From NCBI GenBank assembly GCA_030041195.1, contig JASHOI010000687.1, forward strand, positions 1-30,037: a stretch of 30,037 bases of DNA. The letters run 5' to 3'. The first letter of the stretch is position 1. Every line of letters starts with the position of its first letter. Shown in pieces: positions 22,118-29,396 of this stretch. Below the pieces are notes generated by a model that worked only from the letters and a program-made list of their open reading frames with translations, was not told the origin of the DNA and searched no databases. The position numbers and the translations under genes were made by a program. This DNA is from Streptosporangiaceae bacterium (GTDB lineage Bacteria; Actinomycetota; Actinomycetes; Streptosporangiales; Streptosporangiaceae).

Positions 22118-23734
22118 CTAACTCGCCGGCGGCGTCACCCAGTGGGTGACGTTCGGCGGCTGGTCCGGCTTGCTCATCGCGCGGATGTTGTCGAGCCGCT
22201 GCTGGTCTCGTTTGGTGACCCGCTCGGCCTGCCGGAGGTGGTCCTCCCAGGACGCGACCACGAACCGCTCGAGGATCCGGCCGGGGTCGGCCGCGTCCTG
22301 CCAGACCCGCCACGCGCTTCCCCCGGTCCGGCGCCTGCTGAACCTCGCGTCGCGCAGTGCCGCCAGCATCTGGCCGGCGAGCCCATCGCGCGGGTGGTAC
22401 TCGACGGTGACCAGCACCGGCCCGCTCGCCTCGTCGCCGTTGGTGAGGTGCGGGTCCGGCCAGTCTCCGGCCGGAAGCAGGTCCTTCGGCGGAATCGTCT
22501 GGAACGGGTAGCGCAGCCCGGCGAGCGGGCCCAGCGCGAGCGCCAGCGCGGAGATCAGCAGCGTTGGCGACAGCCCGATGTGCTCGGCGAAGACGCCGAG
22601 CACGGCGGCGCCCACCGCGTTGCCGCCCTGGAACACGACCAGGTAGAACGACATGCCGCGGGCCTTGACCCAGCCGGGCAGGGTCAGCTGGTACAGCGAA
22701 TTCAGCGTGGACAGGGCCAGGATCCAGGCCAGCCCGCCAATCACGAGAGCCACCGCGACCACGGCCGTGACGTGCACGAACGCGAGGACCAGCGTCACCA
22801 CCGCGAGGCCGAGCGATCCCGCGGTCAGCACCCCTCCCGCGGTCAGCCGGGCGCGCAGCCGCGGCAGGACCCCGGCTCCGGTCACCGCGCCGACGCCGAC
22901 GGAGCCGAGCAGCAGGCCGTAGCCGCCCGAGCCGAGGTGCAGCTGCCGCTCCGCGACCAGCGGCAGCAGCGCCCAGATCGAGGCCGCAAAGAAGATGAAC
23001 AGGAACGCGCGCATGAGGATCACCCGCAGCACCGGGCTGGCGGCCACGTACCGCCCGCCGGCCCGGATCGCCTCGCCGACGTGCTCGCGTGGCAGCGTCT
23101 GGGCGGGCCGGGTGCTCCGCCACTGCCAGATCACGGCGATCACCACGAGGAACGAGGCCGCGTTGATCAGGAAGTCGGTGCCGGCGCTGCTCGCCGCCAG
23201 TACGAGGCCGCCGATCGCCGGGCCGACCGCCCGGGCCAGGTTCTGGTTCACCGACCCGAACGAGATCGCCTGCTGGCGCTCGTCCGCTGGCACCAGCGTC
23301 GGCTGCAGCACCTGCCAGGTGGGCGCCGTGAGCGCCGAGCCGGTGCCCACGGCGAAGACCAGCGCGAGCAGCACCCACGGCGTGACCAGGCCGGCCAGGG
23401 CCAGGCCGCCGAGGGCCGCCGCGGCCAGCAGCATCAGCGCTTGCGAGACCAGCAGCAGGCGCCTGCGGTCGAACAGGTCGCCGGCCACGCCGGCGAACAC
23501 GGCGAACAGCACCACCGGCACGCTGGACGCGGTCTGGACCAGCGCGACGTACGTGGCCGAGCCGGTCAGCGTCAGCATCAGCCACTGCGCGCCGACGGTC
23601 TGCATCCAGCTGCCGATGTTGCTGACGAACTGCGCGCTCCACATCGCAGCGAACCACGGATGGCGCAGCGGCGCCCAGGGTGAAACCGGGGCCGGCGGCT
23701 GGCCGGCATCCGGCGCGACATGCTGGCTAGCCAT
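22118..23734 (-). CDS. MFS exporter (EntS/MFS_3 type) with C-terminal ABM-like domain
   Basis: This 538-residue protein has about 12 hydrophobic segments over residues 25-420, starting with HPWFAAMWSAQFVSNIGSWM, the hallmark of the MFS_3 (transmembrane secretion effector/EntS-like) group. DLFDRRRLLL matches the cytoplasmic loop motif between TM2 and TM3. Residues about 435-538 form a soluble tail (VLVTVEYHPRDGLAGQMLAAL ... RFVVASWEDHLRQAERVTKRDQQ) resembling an antibiotic-biosynthesis-monooxygenase-like ferredoxin fold, which is common in this subgroup. The ATG at 23734 has GGAGGG close upstream. It diverges from a second MFS gene at short distance. The exported compound is unknown: a siderophore, drug or metabolite are all possible. 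Confidence 0.88.
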   Translation of the reverse strand: MASQHVAPDAGQPPAPVSPWAPLRHPWFAAMWSAQFVSNIGSWMQTVGAQWLMLTLTGSATYVALVQTASSVPVVLFAVFAGVAGDLFDRRRLLLVSQALMLLAAAALGGLALAGLVTPWVLLALVFAVGTGSALTAPTWQVLQPTLVPADERQQAISFGSVNQNLARAVGPAIGGLVLAASSAGTDFLINAASFLVVIAVIWQWRSTRPAQTLPREHVGEAIRAGGRYVAASPVLRVILMRAFLFIFFAASIWALLPLVAERQLHLGSGGYGLLLGSVGVGAVTGAGVLPRLRARLTAGGVLTAGSLGLAVVTLVLAFVHVTAVVAVALVIGGLAWILALSTLNSLYQLTLPGWVKARGMSFYLVVFQGGNAVGAAVLGVFAEHIGLSPTLLISALALALGPLAGLRYPFQTIPPKDLLPAGDWPDPHLTNGDEASGPVLVTVEYHPRDGLAGQMLAALRDARFSRRRTGGSAWRVWQDAADPGRILERFVVASWEDHLRQAERVTKRDQQRLDNIRAMSKPDQPPNVTHWVTPPAS

Positions 23735-23778
23735 GACCCTCCGGGAATCGTTTCGGTAGCAGGAGGATATTGGAGCGT

Positions 23779-25287
23779 ATGGCGGTCACGTCCAGCAGCC
23801 AGGCAGCGCTGAGCTACGTCAGCAGCCGGGGCCGCTGGGTGCTGCTGGCCACCGTCCTCGGCTCCGCGATGGCCTCGATCGACGCCACGGTGGTCGGCAT
23901 CGCGCTGCCGGCCATCGGCCGCGACTTCCACGCCAGCCTGGCCGCGCTGCAGTGGGTGGTGACCGGCTACACGCTGACGCTGGCCGGCCTGCTGCTGTTC
24001 TCCGGCGCGCTCGGCGACCGGTATGGGCGCAAGAAGATCTTCCTGGCCGGTGTGACCTGGTTCGCGCTGGCCTCGGCCCTGTGCGGGATCGCGGTGAACG
24101 CGCCGATGCTGATCCTGGCGCGGGCCGTGCAGGGCATCGGAGCCGCGCTGCTGACCCCGGGCAGCCTGGCGATCCTTGAGGCGTCGTTCCGGCCGGAGGA
24201 CCGCAGCAAGGCCATCGGGGCCTGGACCGGCTTCGCCGGCGTGGGCACCGCGATCGGCCCGTTCCTCGGCGGCTGGCTGATCGCCGCGGTGTCCTGGCGG
24301 CTGATCTTCGTCATCAACCTGCCGCTCGCCGCCGTGGTGCTCGCGGTCGCGCTGCGGCACGTCCCCGAGTCCCGTGCTCCCGACGCGCCGGGAAGGCTCG
24401 ACGTCACCGGGGCGGTGCTGGTCACGGTGGGCCTGATCGGGCTGACCTACGGGCTCATCGAGGGCTCGTCCGGCTGGGGCAGGCCGCTCACGGTGGTCGC
24501 CCTGGCCGGCGGCGTGGCCCTGCTCGCCGGGTTCGTCCTCAGGGAGCGCCGCGCCAGCGCGCCGCTGCTGCAGCTGAGCATGTTCGCCTCGGCCGAGTTC
24601 AGCGCGGCGAACGTGGTGACGTTCGTGGTCTACGGCGCGCTGGGCGCCGCGCTGTTCCTGCTCCCGATCCAGCTCGAGCAGGTGTCGGGGTATACCGCGC
24701 TCGAGGCCGGCATCTCGCTGCTCCCGGTGACGTTCATCATGCTGCTGCTGTCGGCGCGGTCCGGTGCGCTCGCCGCCAGGATCGGGCCCCGGCTGCAGAT
24801 GAGCGTGGGCCCGGTGGTGATCGGCGTGGGGCTGCTGTTGTTCGCCCGGATCGGCCCGTCGGGAAACTACCTCACCGAGGTGCTTCCCGCGGTGCTGGTC
24901 TTCGGGTTCGGCCTGGCCATCAACGTCGCGCCGCTGACCGCCACGGTGCTGGCGGCCGCTCCGGCCGAGGAAGCCGGCATGGCCTCGGCCGTCAACAACG
25001 ACGTGGCCAGGGCGGCCGGCCTGATCGCGGTGGCGGTGCTCCCGGCCGCGGCCGGGCTCACCGGCACCTCCTACCTCCATCCCGGGCTGTTCTCGGCGGG
25101 CTTCCGCACCGCGGTGCTCATCGCGTCCGGGCTGTGTGTCCTGGCCGGCGTGCTCGCCGCGCTGACCATCAGGAACCCGCGCCGGGCCGGGCAGCCGGCC
25201 GCCGCGCCGGGCAACCTGCACTGCGGCCTGGACGCGCCGCCGAGCCTCGCCGCTCAGCAGGCCGTCGCTACGGACAGCCGTCGATGA
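23779..25287 (+). CDS. DHA2-family (EmrB/QacA-type) drug exporter, 14 TM
   Basis: This is a 502-residue proton-driven exporter of the major facilitator superfamily. It shows LGSAMASIDATVVGIALPAIGRD at TM1 (motif D1), GALGDRYGRKKIF (motif A), ARAVQGIGAALLTPGSLAI, and GTAIGPFLGGWL (motif C, antiporter). About 14 hydrophobic segments fit DHA2. AGGAGG at 23761-23766 is only 3 nt from an in-frame TTG at 23770 but 12 nt from the ATG at 23779; I favour the ATG, and TTG would add three residues. It diverges from the other MFS gene, so both exporters likely share one control region. Substrate specificity is not readable. Confidence 0.88.
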   Translation: MAVTSSSQAALSYVSSRGRWVLLATVLGSAMASIDATVVGIALPAIGRDFHASLAALQWVVTGYTLTLAGLLLFSGALGDRYGRKKIFLAGVTWFALASALCGIAVNAPMLILARAVQGIGAALLTPGSLAILEASFRPEDRSKAIGAWTGFAGVGTAIGPFLGGWLIAAVSWRLIFVINLPLAAVVLAVALRHVPESRAPDAPGRLDVTGAVLVTVGLIGLTYGLIEGSSGWGRPLTVVALAGGVALLAGFVLRERRASAPLLQLSMFASAEFSAANVVTFVVYGALGAALFLLPIQLEQVSGYTALEAGISLLPVTFIMLLLSARSGALAARIGPRLQMSVGPVVIGVGLLLFARIGPSGNYLTEVLPAVLVFGFGLAINVAPLTATVLAAAPAEEAGMASAVNNDVARAAGLIAVAVLPAAAGLTGTSYLHPGLFSAGFRTAVLIASGLCVLAGVLAALTIRNPRRAGQPAAAPGNLHCGLDAPPSLAAQQAVATDSRR

Positions 25288-25293
25288 TCAGGT

Positions 25294-25320
25294 CCCAGGC
25301 CTCGAGGAAGATCGCCTGGG
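25294..25320. terminator. Possible stem-loop between convergent genes
   Basis: CCCAGGC (25294-25300) and GCCTGGG (25314-25320) can pair as a 7-bp GC-rich stem with a 13-nt loop in the 43-bp gap between the convergent DHA2 exporter and DUF302 genes. There is no U-tract, as is usual in actinomycetes. Position is the main argument. Confidence 0.3.
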
Positions 25321-25330
25321 GCGGCTGACG

Positions 25331-25726
25331 CTACGGCGCGACGAGCGCGTCGGTGATCGGGTCGACGGCCGCCAGCCCGGACGCCAGGCCGGCGCTGAGG
25401 TGGTACCGGGCGGCCAGCGCGGACGGCGCCACGTAGGACACCTTCGCCTGGCCCGCATCGTCCCAGATCAGCACCTTGAGCGGCAGGTCGAGCGCGGACA
25501 GCGGGAAGGCGTCCATGACCGGGGTGCCCGCGGCCGGGTTGCCGAAGATCACGAGTGTGGTGTCCCGGAGGTCCAGCCCCACCTCGCGGGCCTCGGCGCG
25601 CTGGTCGATGACCGAGAACAGCTTCACGTTCTTCGCCGCGAGCAGGTCCTTCAGCCGCGCCACGGTGTCGGCGAACGATCGCGGGCTGAGCTTGGTGACG
25701 ACGCCAGCATCGTTGTCTTCGGTCAC
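25331..25726 (-). CDS. DUF302 domain protein
   Basis: This 131-residue protein is essentially one DUF302 domain. SPRSFADTVARLKDLLAAKNVKLFSVIDQRAEAREVGL forms the first alpha/beta unit. RDTTLVIFGNPAAGTPVM, the most conserved block, and LDLPLKVLIWDDAGQAKVSYV with ALAARYHL follow. The GTG at 25726 has AGAGGAG about 8-12 nt upstream; the frame is open farther but overlaps the DUF202 gene. No signal or membrane segment is seen. The family's function is not established. It follows the DUF202 gene by 38 nt on the same strand, so they probably form one operon. Confidence 0.85.
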   Translation of the reverse strand: MTEDNDAGVVTKLSPRSFADTVARLKDLLAAKNVKLFSVIDQRAEAREVGLDLRDTTLVIFGNPAAGTPVMDAFPLSALDLPLKVLIWDDAGQAKVSYVAPSALAARYHLSAGLASGLAAVDPITDALVAP

Positions 25727-25764
25727 GGCTTGCTCTCCTCTGCCAGTCGGCTCCGCGCGCGGGC

Positions 25765-26109
25765 TCAGATGCTCACGGCGAGGTACGCGGCAACGAGCGC
25801 GCAGGTCACGGCGCAGCAGGCGGCCGCCAGGACCGTTGGCCACCGCGTCGGCGCCGGTGCACCGGGCGGAGCCCCCTCCACGATCAAGGTCGCGCGGTGC
25901 TGAGCGTAACCGATGATCGCGAACAGCAGCCCAACGACGGCCATGAAGATCCCCAGGGCACCGGAAAACCGGATCATGTCCGGGCTCCGGCCGAACCTGG
26001 CCACGACGAAGCCGAGCCCGGCGAACGAGAGCGCGGTCCGGATCCAGGCGAGCATCGTGCGGTGGCTGGCAAGGAGGTCTCGCATCCTCGCGCTGTCGTC
26101 TGCGTTCAC
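25765..26109 (-). CDS. DUF202 (YidH-type) membrane protein
   Basis: This 114-residue membrane protein has three predicted helices: LAWIRTALSFAGLGFVVARF (about 20-39), FSGALGIFMAVVGLLFAIIG (about 48-67) and VLAAACCAVTCALVAAYLAV (about 93-112). The signature LASHRTMLAWIRTALSFAG is diagnostic of DUF202. The start is a GTG at 26109. The family is widespread and of unknown function. It is transcribed just ahead of the DUF302 gene, a pairing that may mean a shared stress or membrane role, but that is inference. Confidence 0.85.
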   Translation of the reverse strand: MNADDSARMRDLLASHRTMLAWIRTALSFAGLGFVVARFGRSPDMIRFSGALGIFMAVVGLLFAIIGYAQHRATLIVEGAPPGAPAPTRWPTVLAAACCAVTCALVAAYLAVSI

Positions 26110-26299
26110 CGGCTGTCCCCGTCCGAGTGTCTACCCAAAACCCAGGGCCAGCATCGGTCATCTGACGACGCTGCAGCGGGCTATCCGGCCAAAAGCGGGC
26201 CGGGAGTGCTGAGGGTGGTCAGCGGGCCGCCGCGGTGAGAAGCTACGTCTGTAACAAGAGCACATGTCGAGGCTGCTGCGCCCTGCCGTACCTCGCCTT

Positions 26300-26318
26300 C
26301 CGCGCCAGGTTGGCGCGG
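26300..26318. promoter_or_regulatory. 19-bp inverted repeat upstream of the APC permease
   Basis: CCGCGCCA and TGGCGCGG form perfect 8-bp arms around GGT, 37 nt before the permease ATG. In DNA it could be an operator; in RNA it would form a tight hairpin in the leader just ahead of the GGGAGG ribosome binding site (26344-26349). The remaining 26110-26299 shows no gene and no other structure I can support. Confidence 0.4.
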
Positions 26319-26355
26319 CCCAGGGTTCCCGGCGGATGTTCATGGGAGGTGCTCC

Positions 26356-27825
26356 ATGGCCGCTGACATGTCCGACGACCGGGCCATGATCTCCGAGAAG
26401 GTGGCTCCCACCCTGGTCTCCAGGGTGCTCAACTCTTTTGACCTCGTGGTCATCTTCGTGGCCCTGGTTTTGTTCATATCGAACTCGTCGACGGTGCAGT
26501 TCGCCGGGTCCGCATCGTATGTGTTCTGGGTCCTCGGGTTCCTGACGTTCCTCATCCCCGGGGCCTTCGTCACCGCGCAGCTTGGGCGAATGTTTCCCGA
26601 AGAGGGCTCGCTGTACGTGTGGACCCATAAGGCCCTCGGCTCGTTCTGGGGTTTCTTCGCCGGGTTCGCCGCGTGGTGGCCGGGCGTCCTGGTCATGATT
26701 CTGTCGGGGTCACTCGTCGTGTCGCTTTCCCAGGCGATCAATTCCAGCCTGTTCACCAAGCCCTGGCAGCAAGGGCTTATCGTGCTGGCCGTGCTGTGGT
26801 TCTCGTGCCTTCTCGGGTCGCTTCGCTTCCGGCTGACCCAGAACTACGTGAATGTTCAATTCGTGCTGTACTCGGCCTGCATTCTCCTGATCGGGATCTC
26901 CGGCTTCATCTGGCTGGCCAAGGGGCATCACACGGCCAACTCGTTCGCATTCCATGCCTCTGGCCTGAGCGGATGGGGCCAGTGGACGTTCTTCTCGACC
27001 GTGATTCTCGCCCTCCTCGGCATCGAGGTGCCGTTGAACATGGGCGTCGAGATCAAGAGTGAGAGGTCCATCAAACGTTACCTGTTCTGGGGTTGCCTGG
27101 TCGTTATCGTCGCCTATGTGTGGACCACCTTCTCGACCATGGTGGTCGTCCCGGTGGCCCATAACAACGCGACGTACGGCGTGGTCCAGGCCGTGCAGAT
27201 CGCGCTCAGCCACACGCTGGGCTCGTGGGTCGCGTTCGTCCTCGTGCTCATCTTTATATCCGACACGGTTGTCTATAATTACTCGTTCGCGCGCCTCATG
27301 TTCGTTTCGGGCCTGGAGCACCGGCTTCCGCACCAATTCGGCCGGGTGAACAGGAACAAGGTTCCGGCCAACGCCGTTCTCGGCCAGACCTTAATTGCAT
27401 CGGTCGCGACCGCAATCATCTACTTCCCGATCCAGTCGGCCAGCTCGAACTACGCCACCAAGGTCTACCTGGTGCTGCTCGCCGCGGTGACGGTGGTGTG
27501 GTGCACGTCAATGGTGCTGCTGTTCAGCGACGTGTTCTTTGTCCGGCGTGCGTTCCCTGAGAAGTTCAAGCAGGTCCAGCAGACTCCGTGGGGTGTGCTG
27601 GCGCTGTGCGGGGCGGTCGGCGTCCTCGCGGACGCGGCGGCCGTGGTGCTGCTGTTCTGGGCTCCGTGGGCACCCATCTTCACCCGGTCCGGGTGGGCGC
27701 TGGCCGTGGGCGCGATTACGGTGGCGTCGATCGGCATCGGGCTCGTCATCTTCTTCGTCTCCGAACGAGGCCGCAAGGAGCGCGTGGGCCCGGAGGCGGT
27801 CGAGGCGCAGACCGGGCTGGCGTGA
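26356..27825 (+). CDS. APC-superfamily amino acid permease
   Basis: This 489-residue integral membrane protein has about 12 hydrophobic segments. FDLVVIFVALVLFISNSSTVQFAGSA begins TM1, with the helix break expected of APC transporters. PGAFVTAQLGRMFPEEGSLYVWTHKALG is the conserved TM2-TM3 region (PEEGSLYVW is like the permease motif of amino acid/polyamine porters), and LLGIEVPLNMGVEIKSE lies in TM6. The ATG has an excellent GGGAGG site 6 nt upstream. Base composition and codon use are less GC-biased than in the neighbours (ATA, TTT, AAT, and a TTA at 27391-27393, codon 346), suggesting acquisition or a different history. No metabolic partner gene adjoins it, so the substrate is unknown; amino acid or amine uptake or exchange is likely. 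Confidence 0.87.
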   Translation: MAADMSDDRAMISEKVAPTLVSRVLNSFDLVVIFVALVLFISNSSTVQFAGSASYVFWVLGFLTFLIPGAFVTAQLGRMFPEEGSLYVWTHKALGSFWGFFAGFAAWWPGVLVMILSGSLVVSLSQAINSSLFTKPWQQGLIVLAVLWFSCLLGSLRFRLTQNYVNVQFVLYSACILLIGISGFIWLAKGHHTANSFAFHASGLSGWGQWTFFSTVILALLGIEVPLNMGVEIKSERSIKRYLFWGCLVVIVAYVWTTFSTMVVVPVAHNNATYGVVQAVQIALSHTLGSWVAFVLVLIFISDTVVYNYSFARLMFVSGLEHRLPHQFGRVNRNKVPANAVLGQTLIASVATAIIYFPIQSASSNYATKVYLVLLAAVTVVWCTSMVLLFSDVFFVRRAFPEKFKQVQQTPWGVLALCGAVGVLADAAAVVLLFWAPWAPIFTRSGWALAVGAITVASIGIGLVIFFVSERGRKERVGPEAVEAQTGLA

Positions 27826-27872
27826 GTCGCATCCCGGGGTAGCGTCCGCCCAGAATGGGTAGATGTGGTCGG

Positions 27873-28052
27873 ATGAAGAAGCTACTCGAGCTGCTCGTGT
27901 GTTTCCTGCATCCGATCGCGGTCGTGTTGATGTGGATCGACCTGGCCACCCGTAACGACATGCGCACCGGCGCCAAGCTGGCCTGGGCCATCTTCGGCCT
28001 CATCCCCCTCGTGCCGTTCCTTTACGTGCTCACCGGCGGCGACCTATGGTGA
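27873..28052 (+). CDS. Small two-helix membrane protein (PLDc_N-like)
   Basis: This 59-residue protein has two hydrophobic helices: LLVCFLHPIAVVLMWIDLA (about 6-24) and LAWAIFGLIPLVPFLYVLTG (about 36-55), joined by the polar TRNDMRTGAK. The spacing and the terminal PFLYVLTGG resemble the phospholipase D/cardiolipin synthase N-terminal (PLDc_N) family of short membrane proteins, but this is by eye. I chose the ATG at 27873 (MKKLLELL); an ATG at 27855 adds six residues that look unrelated, and neither has a clear ribosome binding site. Its 3' end overlaps the convergent DedA gene by 9 bp. Function unknown. Confidence 0.65.
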   Translation: MKKLLELLVCFLHPIAVVLMWIDLATRNDMRTGAKLAWAIFGLIPLVPFLYVLTGGDLW

Positions 28053-28676
28053 CGCGGGCCGGCGCCATGGCCAACCGCGGTCGCGGGCGGCGCGCCACCG
28101 CCAGACGCGCCGCGCCGCCTCGATGAGCAGGCTGATCCCCAGCCCGAGCCCCAGCGCGAGCAGCAGGCCGATCCACGGCCGGTCCTCGAAGACCTTGCCG
28201 CCGAGCCGGCCCAGGAAGAACGCGTAGCTGGCCCACACGATCGCGGCCACGGCGGTCGCGGCGGCGAACCTGCGCCGGGGGTAGCCGATCAGGCCGCAGG
28301 TGAGCGTCACCGCGGTGCGCCCACCCGGGATGAACCGGCAGGCGACGATGATGCGCATGCCGAAGCGGTCCAGTGAGCGCCGGGCCCAGGCCCGCCGCTG
28401 GGCGCCCCGCTCCCCGGCGAACAGCCGCCGGTCCACGGCCGGCCCGAACCGCCTGCCGACCAGGTAGGCGGCGTTATCGCCCAGGAACGCACCGATAGCC
28501 GCCAGCAGCACCAGCAGCCCGATCCTGGGGTCTGTGCTGCCGGCGGTCACGGCCCCCAGCGCGATCACCACGGTCTCGCTCGGCAGCCACGGGAGGAGCA
28601 CGTCAAGCGCGGGCAGCAGCACCGCGACGATGTAGGAGACCGGCGAGCCGATGTTCAGCGCGTACAGGCCGGTCAC
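28044..28676 (-). CDS. DedA-family membrane protein
   Basis: This 210-residue member of the DedA/SNARE-associated (VTT) family begins with a GTG at 28676. It shows LPSETVVIALGAV near the N-terminus, IGAFLGDNAAYLVGRRFG (about 61-78), and the conserved VACRFIPGGRTAVTLTCGLIGYPRRRF (about 111-137), with the F-x-P-x-x-R motif important in the family. Four or more hydrophobic segments are present and the C-terminus is Arg-rich. DedA proteins are thought to act as lipid flippases or transporters that maintain membrane homeostasis. It is next to the small PLDc_N-like membrane protein, with overlapping ends. Family assignment is strong; the specific lipid is unknown. Confidence 0.88.
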   Translation of the reverse strand: MTGLYALNIGSPVSYIVAVLLPALDVLLPWLPSETVVIALGAVTAGSTDPRIGLLVLLAAIGAFLGDNAAYLVGRRFGPAVDRRLFAGERGAQRRAWARRSLDRFGMRIIVACRFIPGGRTAVTLTCGLIGYPRRRFAAATAVAAIVWASYAFFLGRLGGKVFEDRPWIGLLLALGLGLGISLLIEAARRVWRWRAARDRGWPWRRPASP

Positions 28677-28797
28677 CGGCGGGCACCGCCGCTGCCTGAC
28701 TCGCGGAATCTGGTCACTGAGCGCAGCAAAGCCGGCCGGGCTGCAGAGCGAATGTGATGTGTGTGGCGGCCGCGTGAAGCCCGAGGCAGCGACCTCA

Positions 28798-28815
28798 ATT
28801 ATCCATATTGATAAT
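28798..28815. promoter_or_regulatory. AT-rich inverted repeat overlapping the regulator promoter
   Basis: ATTATC-CATATT-GATAAT is an 18-bp dyad with perfect 6-bp arms, standing out as AT-rich in this GC-rich DNA. It covers the candidate -35 box (TTGATA, 28808-28813) of the winged-helix regulator gene at 28845. A regulator bound here would block its own promoter, so this is a likely autoregulatory operator. Confidence 0.55.
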
Positions 28816-28837
28816 CTTCACATAAATGAGATAGTCT
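28808..28837 (+). promoter_or_regulatory. Candidate promoter for a leaderless regulator mRNA
   Basis: TTGATA (28808-28813, five of six matches to the -35 consensus) and TAGTCT (28832-28837, TAnnnT) are 18 bp apart. The -10 is followed by 7 nt and then the GTG at 28845, so transcription would begin at the start codon. There is no Shine-Dalgarno sequence before the GTG. The -10 lies inside a small dyad, GAGA-TAG-TCTC (28828-28838). Confidence 0.55.
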
Positions 28838-28844
28838 CTGGGCC

Positions 28845-29381
28845 GTGGTGAACTCCGCGGACCTGCTGCTGCACCCGGTTCGGCTGCGGATCGTGCAGGC
28901 GTTCCTGGGCGAGCGCCCGCTCACGACCACGCAGCTCGGCGCGGAGCTCTCCGACGTTCCGGCCGCCAGCCTGTACCGGCACGTGGCCCGCCTGGTCGGC
29001 GCGGGCGTGCTGGAGGTCGTGTCCGAGCACAAGGTGCGGGGTGCCGTGGAGCGGACCTACATGCTGCGGCTGCCCGCGGAGGCGGTCCAGCCGGACGACC
29101 TTGCCGCGATGAGCGCCGAGGATCACCGCCAGGCGTTCCTGGCCTTCACCGCCGGGCTGCTCGCCGACTTCGACCGCTACCTGGCCGGCGGCGACATCGA
29201 TTTGTTCCGGGACAGCGTGAGCTACCGGATCGCGGGCCTGTGGCTGGACGACGCCGAGTACGCGCGCATGGCACGTGACCTGGAACGGGCGCTGCAGCGC
29301 CGGATGGCGAACGCCCCAGGGCAGGGGCGGCACCGCCGCATCATCGCGTTTGTGCTGCTGCCCGGCGACAAGGCCGCCTGA
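28845..29381 (+). CDS. Winged-helix (ArsR/HTH_20-like) transcriptional regulator
   Basis: This 178-residue DNA-binding protein has an N-terminal winged helix: LLLHPVRLRIVQAFLGERPLT (8-28), recognition region TQLGAELSDVPAASLYRHVARLVGAGVLEVV (29-59) and the wing EHKVRGAVERTYML (about 61-74). The C-terminal part is helical (SAEDHRQAFLAFTAGLLADFDRYLAG) and probably dimerises or binds a ligand. Similar actinobacterial proteins are annotated as helix-turn-helix or ArsR-like regulators. The start is GTG at 28845 (or 28848), probably leaderless. It lies 15 bp before a damaged alpha/beta hydrolase gene in the same orientation, and the pair presumably formed an operon. The dyad at 28798-28815 is its likely operator. 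Confidence 0.85.
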   Translation: MVNSADLLLHPVRLRIVQAFLGERPLTTTQLGAELSDVPAASLYRHVARLVGAGVLEVVSEHKVRGAVERTYMLRLPAEAVQPDDLAAMSAEDHRQAFLAFTAGLLADFDRYLAGGDIDLFRDSVSYRIAGLWLDDAEYARMARDLERALQRRMANAPGQGRHRRIIAFVLLPGDKAA

Positions 29382-29396
29382 CCGGCGCGGGAAGGC

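Noticed and set aside
21258..23657. A 799-residue minus-strand open frame spanning the SDR gene and part of the MFS gene
   Set aside because: Arg/Gly-rich shadow; the SDR and MFS frames carry complete family motifs in the expected order.
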